Shown one piece after another: positions 36,727-43,983 of a stretch of 64,000 nucleotides of DNA. The notes below the pieces were generated by a model. The model was given only the letters and a program-made list of their open reading frames with translations. It did no database searches and was not told where the DNA came from. The translations under genes were made by a program, and so were the position numbers. The stretch's first letter is position 1. Each line of letters opens with the position of its first letter. Source of the stretch: Flammeovirga sp. EKP202 (GTDB taxonomy: Bacteria; Bacteroidota; Bacteroidia; Cytophagales; Flammeovirgaceae); assembly GCF_014534745.1 (NCBI RefSeq), contig NZ_JACVVP010000033.1, forward strand, positions 23,694 to 87,693, given 5' to 3'.

Positions 36727-36872
36727 TAGTTTAAGAATTTAATGATTGAATAAAAAATTTTCTTGTTAAAGGCCACTTGACAAATCCAGACAAATATCAA
36801 TAACATAGGATGTATCATGGCTAAAACAATAGATACCAATAAGGTGAGAATTATTATCTTATGTAGTTTCAT
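36726..36872 (-). CDS. 48-residue hydrophobic micro-protein, coupled to the small lipoprotein
   Basis: An ATG at 36872 on the minus strand opens a 48-codon frame that ends in TAA, overlapping the next ATG as TAATG. The product starts MKLHKIIILTLLVSIVLAM, continues IHPMLLIFVWICQVAF and ends in a basic tail. It is almost wholly hydrophobic, like a membrane micro-protein or a signal peptide with little else. The overlap and the well-formed start favour real translation. The function is unknown. Confidence 0.5.
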   Translation of the reverse strand: MKLHKIIILTLLVSIVLAMIHPMLLIFVWICQVAFNKKIFYSIIKFLN

Positions 36873-36973
36873 GAATAATTAATTTAGTTAGCTGTTTTTG
36901 AGAGATGTATCAATTATCATCTATATTTTATTGTATTACATAAAATTCAATCAATAATTGATGAGAAAATGAA

Positions 36974-37381
36974 TTAGCCAAGTAAATAAGCGATGTCTAC
37001 AGCAGCTTTACACCACCAATCTAGTCCAAGCATGTATCCTCCGCATTCAGCACGCATTGCGTCTCTAATTTGTTCTCTTGTAGGCGCTTTTTTGGCATTG
37101 GAAGGAGTAGCGAATAGCGCTATTTTTTCCAGCGTTAGGTCATAGAGTAAAGTGAGTTCCTCTTGCGTAATACTTCTCATTTCACCGTCTAAAACGATTT
37201 TCTGTGATTTAAAATGAGCAAAAAATGCTTCCATTCCGCTTTTAGAATCCAAAGGAGCTGTTAGTTCGAAGCTTTGTTGCAAGGATTTGTTGTAGGCTTC
37301 TGCATCAACAACAGTTTCTTCGTTAGTTGTGGAACAAGAAAAAAGAAATAGAAATAGGGATAATACATTTAAGTATTTCAT
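36974..37381 (-). CDS. Small lipoprotein, paralogue 2
   Basis: This 135-residue lipoprotein has a signal ending LFLFLFSC (C16) and the same architecture as 36313-36726. Its C-terminal block is CGGYMLGLDWWCKAAVDIAY. About 60% of residues agree by eye. The two Cys of the C-terminal block are conserved, which suggests a disulfide. It lies upstream of the micro-protein/lipoprotein pair on the same strand, and is divergent from the secreted protein at 37845. No function is assigned. Confidence 0.75.
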   Translation of the reverse strand: MKYLNVLSLFLFLFSCSTTNEETVVDAEAYNKSLQQSFELTAPLDSKSGMEAFFAHFKSQKIVLDGEMRSITQEELTLLYDLTLEKIALFATPSNAKKAPTREQIRDAMRAECGGYMLGLDWWCKAAVDIAYLLG

Positions 37382-37678
37382 TTAGTTGAAATTTAAAAGG
37401 TTAAAAATAATAATTTACTTTACCTTCTTTAGATCTTAATTTCCCCCATATGCCACCATCTTGATAGAATTAAATCTGTTAACGATTGTTATTATGGTTT
37501 TCCGTTTTTAGCGATTCAATCCATGAAATTACGTATGAAAATAACAGTTGTTGGATGGGTATTGAGCATCTCAAAATGAACTTTACTTTGGACTTAATAT
37601 CCGTTTGGAGTTTACTTAAATAGCCATTTATCCCCTATTTCTTATTTTTTTGACCACCTTTAGATAGAAAATGAAGGA

Positions 37679-37769
37679 TTGATAAGTTATTGTAAGGTGT
37701 CAATCACTAGTTTGATAAGTTTTTGTAAAGTCTAACCGATTGGAATAGGACAATATTAAGATAAAATTG
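37679..37769 (+). promoter_or_regulatory. Promoter and 33-bp-spaced direct repeats upstream of secreted paralogue 1
   Basis: TTGATAAGTTATTGTAAG begins at 37679 and TTGATAAGTTTTTGTAAAG at 37712. The GATAAGTT cores start at 37681 and 37714, exactly 33 bases apart. Downstream, ATTG (37739-37742), 19 bases and TAAAATTG (37762-37769) approximate the Bacteroidota promoter form TTTG-N19-TAnnTTTG. The same arrangement precedes the second paralogue (40233-40323), with a nearly unchanged ~40-bp block. The rest of 37382-37678 shows only a short fragment (37564-37577) resembling the interior of copies A and B. Confidence 0.6.
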
Positions 37770-37844
37770 ATCATCATAATTTAATTATAAAGAGACGAAG
37801 GGAAGTTCCCTAAGTTTCCTTAACCTTTAAATCATCCAATTCGT

Positions 37845-39716
37845 ATGATTCGATTTTTTATTCTTGCAGCAATGTTAAGCATTGCTACACAAACTTTTTC
37901 TGCGACAGGTTACGGTTATAATAACAACCGAATAGCTATTAGTGCAGACGGTAACAATCAGGCTGATCCCAATACATGGGGAGGTAGTGTTACAGCTACG
38001 GCACCTTCTGCTGATGCTGGCAAAACTTTCAACTATAATTCCAATTGGCAAAGAGGAGATGAAGACGATTGGAGTGCGACACCTGCAGCTTTGGCAATGT
38101 TGGCAAATGCCGGGTTGGAGGGACAGTTAGTACATTATTCTTATAATAATTTTATAGGATCGCCACCACACACAACAGCTGCCAACATTATGAAAGAAGG
38201 TGTAGATGGAGCATTACAACGTTTTACGAATTTTGATACTTCGGTCTTTTATGATGTATCTGCTAATAATACAGCTGCCATCCATCATTTAGCCGATCAA
38301 ATTAAAATATCTACCGCTGAAGATCCTCTGTATTTTGTATCAATGGGCTCTACTGAATTCCTTTATCAAGCTTTGGAAAAAGTAAAAGCAGACGGTAAAG
38401 AAGCCGCCATTCAACATCTGTACATTATTTCGCATAGTAATTATAATGACAATAATATTCGAAGAGCCGAGCACAGAAGAATTGAACATGTATTGGAGAA
38501 TTTCCCGGTAACGGAAGGAGTAAATTTTAAGCGTATCAAAGATCAAAACCAATCGACAAACCTTACACAAGGATGGAGTACAAACAATGTAAATGGTTCA
38601 AATGATTATTCTCAATGGAATTGGTTGAGAGATCATACAGACGCTGATGTTAATTTTTTATGGGAAAGAATGAATATCGACAGTAAGAGCAAGGCAGACA
38701 TTTCAGATGCAGGCATGGTTTGGTTCTTATTATACGGTGATCAAGATGGTAATCCAAGCAAATTAAAAGCACAATTTGAGAATGGAATAGCACAAATAGA
38801 AACACCCAAAATAGAGAATTGTCCTGTTCTAGAATCTTTTGAAATGGGTGGAATTATGGTTTTTGAAGCGGAACGAATCGCATTGAGAGGAGCTTGGAAG
38901 TTAGGTACAGATGAAGAATATGCTTCAGGAGGTCAATATATTTATTACGATGGACCGAATAACTATAAAAATCAAAACCCAGCCAATACGCTAACTTATA
39001 GCTTTAAAATCAACACTCCTGGAACTTACACTCTCAAATGGTTTGTGCGTCAAAATGAAGAAGAAAGGGGAAAAGTGGATGGAAAACAAGGTACTGACTT
39101 AAGTAATGATGCTTGGGTAAGGTTTTTAGATGATGTGGTCCATATTGCAGGAACTTCCACATCAGAGTTTTTTAAATTTTATGGAAGAAGTGATCCCGGG
39201 TTTTGGCTACATGGCGTAGCCGAATTTCATCATGAACATAATTGGGTGAATTTAAAATTTCCAGAGGCAGGGACTTATACCATGGAAATTTGTGGACGTT
39301 CACATGGTTATCAGATTGATAAAATTTTGATGGCAAAAAGTGGTACAGTGGCTTTTGGAGACTATCAGAAAAAAACAGAAGCACAGGCAGGTAGATATTG
39401 GGCGGAGACAGGAACTCCTGATCCAAATTGTGGTAAAGAAGATCCCGATGCTGAGAATCCTATTACTTCTATTGATGACGTTAATGTTAATATAGCGCCA
39501 AAAATTTTCCCGAATCCAAGTGAGGGCTTCATTCAAATTGATTGGGGTACTGCCTCCGAAGCAGGAAATGTTGAAGTTTTCAATTTACAAGGTCAGAAAG
39601 TTTTTCAATCCTCAGGAACATCTACTATTGATTTAAACCAAAAAGAAGCAGGGATTTATATTATTCGTCTAGTTGTAGATGACGCTTATTATATCGAAAA
39701 ACTAGTGATCAAATAA
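37845..39716 (+). CDS. T9SS-secreted protein, paralogue 1 (nucleoside-hydrolase-like N-domain plus CBM-like domain)
   Basis: This is an extracellular protein of 623 residues. Signal peptide 1-20 (AMLSIATQTFSA). The N-domain (about 24-325) has ISADGN and a DEDDWSATPAALAMLA block (72 on), then YFVSMGSTEFLYQALEKV. These resemble the metal-binding DxxxDDxxA and G(P/S)T motifs of nucleoside-hydrolase/DUF1593-like folds (inference). Residues about 330-505 look like a carbohydrate-binding beta-sandwich (MVFEAERIALRGAW, CGRSHGYQIDKILM). The C-terminus (about 548-623) is a T9SS sorting domain (KIFPNPSEGFIQIDWG, GIYIIRLVV). It is a tandem paralogue of 40394-43258. The likely role is a polysaccharide-acting or -binding surface enzyme; the substrate and activity are unknown. 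Confidence 0.75.
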   Translation: MIRFFILAAMLSIATQTFSATGYGYNNNRIAISADGNNQADPNTWGGSVTATAPSADAGKTFNYNSNWQRGDEDDWSATPAALAMLANAGLEGQLVHYSYNNFIGSPPHTTAANIMKEGVDGALQRFTNFDTSVFYDVSANNTAAIHHLADQIKISTAEDPLYFVSMGSTEFLYQALEKVKADGKEAAIQHLYIISHSNYNDNNIRRAEHRRIEHVLENFPVTEGVNFKRIKDQNQSTNLTQGWSTNNVNGSNDYSQWNWLRDHTDADVNFLWERMNIDSKSKADISDAGMVWFLLYGDQDGNPSKLKAQFENGIAQIETPKIENCPVLESFEMGGIMVFEAERIALRGAWKLGTDEEYASGGQYIYYDGPNNYKNQNPANTLTYSFKINTPGTYTLKWFVRQNEEERGKVDGKQGTDLSNDAWVRFLDDVVHIAGTSTSEFFKFYGRSDPGFWLHGVAEFHHEHNWVNLKFPEAGTYTMEICGRSHGYQIDKILMAKSGTVAFGDYQKKTEAQAGRYWAETGTPDPNCGKEDPDAENPITSIDDVNVNIAPKIFPNPSEGFIQIDWGTASEAGNVEVFNLQGQKVFQSSGTSTIDLNQKEAGIYIIRLVVDDAYYIEKLVIK

Positions 39717-39944
39717 CCAAACATTACTTTTAGGTAATTAAAAAGCATAACTATTCTATGTGGAGTTGTTAAATGTGGACATTGTGATTATTTCATTCTT
39801 ACAATTGCCTATTGATCTTTGATTTAAAATATTCAAAAGAGTAAATGATGAAATGGAATGAGCTGAATAAAAGATATATGAAGTAAGAATCTTACAAAAC
39901 AATATTCCCCTTTAAATCAAAGCATTAAAATTACTTGAGTAGGA

Positions 39945-40168
39945 ACTACATTGTAAACTAAGTTTTCATTAATAATTACTCATCTGTAATCAGACAATCA
40001 TTTAATAGTAACTCCCTTTAATGCAGGGGGAATTACTATCAAACTAAAATGGTAGAAAGCTCACTGGCGCGAATGTTAAGCCTTAGTGTCATTCGTGTCC
40101 TTTAGATCATCAGAAATCTCCTGATTTCTAAATATAATAAATAACGAAAACTTAGTTTACAATGTAGT
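39945..40168. mobile_element. 224-bp MITE-like element (copy C) with perfect 23-bp terminal inverted repeats
   Basis: The ends at 39945-39967 and 40146-40168 are perfect inverted repeats (starting ACTACATTGTAAACTAAG). The interior shares ATCAGACAATCATTTAATAG with copies A and B but lacks their REP hairpin. No reading frame is present. It sits between the two tandem secreted-protein genes, just upstream of the second promoter. No certain target duplication is seen. Confidence 0.75.
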
Positions 40169-40232
40169 CAACTTACCATTCATCCCCTTTATTCTATTTT
40201 TTTACCCCACCTTTACTTTTGTAAATGGTTGA

Positions 40233-40323
40233 TTGATAAGTTATTGTTATGCATTTATCATTGATTTGATAAGTTAATGTAAAGTCTAGCCGATTGGAAT
40301 AGGACAATATTAAGATAAAATTG
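40233..40323 (+). promoter_or_regulatory. Promoter and 33-bp-spaced direct repeats upstream of secreted paralogue 2
   Basis: GATAAGTT cores start at 40235 and 40268, again 33 bases apart. ATTG at 40293-40296, 19 bases, and TAAAATTG at 40316-40323 repeat the layout seen at 37679-37769, including an almost identical block from GTCTA to TAAAATTG. The start codon is 70 bases further on. Confidence 0.6.
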
Positions 40324-40393
40324 TGATCCGTAATTTCATCATAAGAACAAAGGGAAAATTCCCTGAGTTTCATAACCCTAAAATCCAATAAAA

Positions 40394-43258
40394 ATGATTA
40401 GACTTTTTTTCATGGCAGTAATGTTATGCATTGCTACACAGACTTTTTCTGCTACAGGCTACGGTTATAGTAATAACCGTATTGCCGTAAGTGCAGATGG
40501 CAACAATCAAGCGGATCCCAACACATGGGGAGGTACCGTAACCGCCACGGCTCCTGCTGCTGACGCAGGGAGAACTTTCACCTATAATGCTAATTGGCAA
40601 AGAGGTGACGAAGACGATTGGAGCGCGACTCCAGCTGCGTTGGCTATGTTGGCCAATGCTGGGTTAGAAGGGAAGTTGGTGCATTATTCTTATAATAACT
40701 TTATAGGATCACCGGCACATACTTCTGCTGTAAATGTAATGAAAGAAGGAGTTGATGGAGCTTTGCAACGTTTCACAAATTTTGATCCTTCTGTTTTCTA
40801 CGACGTTTCTGCTAATAATACAGCAGCGATCAATCATTTGGCCGAGCAAATCAAAATTTCTACAGCCAATGATCCTTTGTATTTTGTTTCGATGGGACCA
40901 ACTGAGTTTCTCTACAGGGCTTTAGAAAAGGTAAAAGCAGATGGTAAATCATCGGCGATAAATCACCTTTATATCGTCTCTCATAGTAACTACAATGACA
41001 ATAACATCCGAAGAGTCAATCACAGAAGAATTGAACATGTATTACAAAATTTTCCTGTAAGTGAGGGGGTGAATTTTATACGCATTAAAGATCAAAACCA
41101 ATCGAGCAATTTGACAAAAGGATGGAGTACAAATAACATCAATGGATCAAACGATTACTCACAGTGGACTTGGATGAGAGATCATGCTGATACGGATGTG
41201 AATTTTTTATGGGACAGAATGAATGTCAATAGCAAAAGTAAGGCAGATATTTCGGACGCAGGCATGATATGGTTTTTGTTGTATGGAGATCAAGATGGTA
41301 ATCCAAGCAAGCTACAGACGCAATTCGTAAATGGTATTACTGAAAGTGATGCTCCCGATAGTGATTATTGTCCTGCAATTGAATCGTATGAAACAGGAGG
41401 TTTGATGGTGTTTGAAGCGGAAAGAATTCCATTAAAAGGAGCATGGAAACTGGGTACAGATGAGCAATATGCATCCGGTGGAAAATACATTTATTATGAT
41501 GGTCCAAATAGTTATAACACCCAAAATCCAGCAAATACAATAACGTATAGCTTTAAAATTAATACACCTGGAACATACACTTTTAAATGGTTTGTTCGTC
41601 AAAACGAGGAAGAAAGAGGCAAAGTTGATGGACAGCAAGGTACTGATTTGAGTAATGATGCTTGGTTGAGATTTTTAGGCGACGTTGCGATTATTGGGGG
41701 TAAAACCACTTCAGATTTCTTCAAGTTTTATGGACGAAGTGATCCTGGTTTTTGGCTTCATGGAGTAGCAGAGTTTGATCACGATCATAATTGGGTAAAT
41801 GTAAAATTCCCAACTGCTGGTACTTACACAATGGAGATTTGCGGGCGTTCACATGGTTATCAAATTGATAAAATTGTAATGGCACAAAGTTCAGTTGTTG
41901 TTTTAGGGAATTACCAGAAAAAGACAGAAGCTCAAGCGCAGAAATATTGGTCTGAAACGGGTACTCCTGATCCTAATTGTGGTAATGATGGTACTGACCC
42001 AACGAATACTGTAGCATTTGTCAATCCACCTTCCTCAGTCGTGACAGGCGAGAGCTTTGATGTGACGTTAGCTTACACTTCTGCTACTCAAAATGATGTA
42101 ATGGCCATTGTTAACGGACCAGATGGCACTTGGCTAACTAATGCAGTACAAACCGTTCAAGCAGGCCAAGGAAATGTAACTTTAACGATCACTCCACCAA
42201 CAGCTTGGGAGGTAGCATCAGATTATAATTTGAAAATTGCTATACGACCAGTAGGTGGGGCTTGGGACACCAATTATGATGAGAAAAACACTAAGTTTGA
42301 AGTCAAATCGGCCATTGAAAATGCGATAAGTCTAGTGAATTGCCCAGCACCTATCAATACAGGCAATAACTTGGCAGTGTCAGTGAATTATGCTTCTGAA
42401 ACGGAAAACGACATATTGGCCATTGTACATCAACCTGATGGAACTTGGTTAGCGAACTCCATCCAAACAGTACAGGCAGGAACAGGAACATTGACACTAA
42501 CCGTAAATCAAGATACAGATTGGCCAGTGGGAACAGCTTATCAATTGAAAGTAGCACTTCGTCCTGTTGGGGGTGCGTGGGATTCTAACTTAAAAGAAGA
42601 TAATTGTACATTTGATGTTATTCCTTCAAGCCTCATTGTTTCGATTCAAAATCAAGGAAGTTTTAGCTATATCAGTGCTTCAGATGAGGAAAAATTGACC
42701 ATTGTGAGTACAGTTGGAGCAACAGAGCAATTTGAAATGATTGAAAATACTGATGGAACGGTTTCCTTCAAAGGAAGTAATGGAAAGTATGTAAGTTCAG
42801 AAAATGGTAACAAAGAACTGACATGTACCCGCACTGAAATTGGTACTTGGGAGAAGTTTACGTTAGAGGATTTTGGAAATGATATTTATGCAATCAAAGG
42901 GAGTAATGCATTGTATCTCCGTAATAACATGCTATGCACAAGTGATGGAGTTTCAGAATGGCAGCAGTTCAAGATCCAATCTTCTTCAAGTGGAACAAGA
43001 AGGCGTAATGTCGAGTTAGAAACGACAACATCACTGAATATAAAAATCTTCCCTAACCCAAGTCAAGGCTTCATACACATTGATTGGGGTACTTCATCTG
43101 AAGCTGGAAGTGTTGAAGTATTCAATTTACAAGGTCAGAAAATTTACCAGTCTTTTGCTACTTCTTCGGTTGATTTAAGCCAAGCAGGAGTGGGAGTTTA
43201 TATTATCCGATTGCTTGCAGATGGTGTTTATCAAACTGAAAAAATAATTATAGAATAA
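40394..43258 (+). CDS. T9SS-secreted protein, paralogue 2, with added tandem and fascin-like domains
   Basis: This 954-residue paralogue of 37845-39716 is strongly alike over the first ~520 residues. It has signal peptide 1-20, a DEDDWSATPAALAML block, a CBM-like domain with MVFEAERIPLKGAW, and a T9SS domain at about 881-954 (KIFPNPSQGFIHIDWG). Between these it gains two tandem ~98-residue beta domains (about 538-633 and 640-735, each with PDGTWLxN, VQAG and IRPVGGAWD-like motifs). It also gains a fascin-like beta-trefoil (about 743-866: FSYISASDEEKLTIVS, TVSFKGSNGKYVSSENGNKE). Such added domains bind polysaccharide in agarases and related enzymes. A strong terminator follows. The catalytic role is unproven. 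Confidence 0.75.
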   Translation: MIRLFFMAVMLCIATQTFSATGYGYSNNRIAVSADGNNQADPNTWGGTVTATAPAADAGRTFTYNANWQRGDEDDWSATPAALAMLANAGLEGKLVHYSYNNFIGSPAHTSAVNVMKEGVDGALQRFTNFDPSVFYDVSANNTAAINHLAEQIKISTANDPLYFVSMGPTEFLYRALEKVKADGKSSAINHLYIVSHSNYNDNNIRRVNHRRIEHVLQNFPVSEGVNFIRIKDQNQSSNLTKGWSTNNINGSNDYSQWTWMRDHADTDVNFLWDRMNVNSKSKADISDAGMIWFLLYGDQDGNPSKLQTQFVNGITESDAPDSDYCPAIESYETGGLMVFEAERIPLKGAWKLGTDEQYASGGKYIYYDGPNSYNTQNPANTITYSFKINTPGTYTFKWFVRQNEEERGKVDGQQGTDLSNDAWLRFLGDVAIIGGKTTSDFFKFYGRSDPGFWLHGVAEFDHDHNWVNVKFPTAGTYTMEICGRSHGYQIDKIVMAQSSVVVLGNYQKKTEAQAQKYWSETGTPDPNCGNDGTDPTNTVAFVNPPSSVVTGESFDVTLAYTSATQNDVMAIVNGPDGTWLTNAVQTVQAGQGNVTLTITPPTAWEVASDYNLKIAIRPVGGAWDTNYDEKNTKFEVKSAIENAISLVNCPAPINTGNNLAVSVNYASETENDILAIVHQPDGTWLANSIQTVQAGTGTLTLTVNQDTDWPVGTAYQLKVALRPVGGAWDSNLKEDNCTFDVIPSSLIVSIQNQGSFSYISASDEEKLTIVSTVGATEQFEMIENTDGTVSFKGSNGKYVSSENGNKELTCTRTEIGTWEKFTLEDFGNDIYAIKGSNALYLRNNMLCTSDGVSEWQQFKIQSSSSGTRRRNVELETTTSLNIKIFPNPSQGFIHIDWGTSSEAGSVEVFNLQGQKIYQSFATSSVDLSQAGVGVYIIRLLADGVYQTEKIIIE

Positions 43259-43283
43259 TAATTTTAGAGATTGATAAAAAAAT

Positions 43284-43321
43284 AAAACCACTCGGTCATC
43301 ATGTGATGATTGGGTGGTTTT
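43284..43321 (+). terminator. Intrinsic terminator after secreted paralogue 2
   Basis: An 18-bp stem (AAAACCACTC plus GGTCATCA against TGATGATT plus GGGTGGTTTT) has only a TG loop and a few G-U pairs, followed by a short T tract. It is 25 bases after the stop. Confidence 0.8.
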
Positions 43322-43450
43322 GTCTCACTTTCAAGATTCCTTCTTTTTCATTTTTCCATTGATAAAAAACGAATCAAAAAATCTAGGCTTAGAAGTCAAA
43401 AGCTAAATTTTACTCCTTTCACTTAAATGATTTTAAGATTGCTTAATACA

Positions 43451-43896
43451 CTGTAAACGAGGCTTTCGTAATTAATGTAATTCCTCTTATGAAAGATAAA
43501 TGGTAATGTATTGTGGTTCGCGAGGACGTTGCAATGCAACGACCCTACATAACTGCATTTTAGAAGGTTATTATAAAACCTTTGTCTTTTGACATGTAAT
43601 CAGACCATCATTTAGTAGTATCTAAATCGGCCTTGAAGGGAAAAGCGTTAAGAATTTCATGTATTGAGCCGTTAAGAATGATTTTGCTGTTTGAGCATCT
43701 CAAAACGATGAAGTTTTGATCGAGTTAGCCTTTTAATAGGCTCAAGGAATGAAATTTAGCTTTTGACTTCAAAGCCTTGACTTTTTTGCTTCGTTTTTGT
43801 GTTAAGACAAAAATGAAGAAGAAGGAAGTTTGAAAGTTGATCCTATAAATGCTGGCAGAAAGGCTGATTGAAAGTTGATGATAATTTAGTTTACAA
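43451..43896. mobile_element. ~446-bp MITE-like element (copy B) carrying an internal REP
   Basis: The ends carry TGTAAAC (43452-43458) and GTTTACA (43889-43895), which is less perfect than copy A. The REP hairpin (GGACGTTGCA/TGCAACGACC) is at 43524-43544, preceded by TGTGGTTCGCGA and followed by CTACA at 43545-43549. The interior parallels copy A nearly throughout, for example TTCATGTATTGAGCCGTTAA and CTCAAAACGATGAAGTTTTG. No coding frame is seen. Confidence 0.7.
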
Positions 43897-43922
43897 CGTG
43901 CTTGATCTGCAAGAAGTTAAAA

Positions 43923-43956
43923 AAGGTAGCCCAAGGATTTCTCCTCAAGCCACCTT
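43923..43956 (-). terminator. Terminator of the second susC-susD operon
   Basis: On the minus strand AAGGTGGCTTGAGGA pairs with TCCTTGGGCTACCTT (15 pairs, some G-U) around a GAAA loop, followed by T6. It lies just after the lipoprotein stop at 43984. Confidence 0.85.
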
Positions 43957-43983
43957 CAAACACTTTTATGGTGGGGTAGATTT

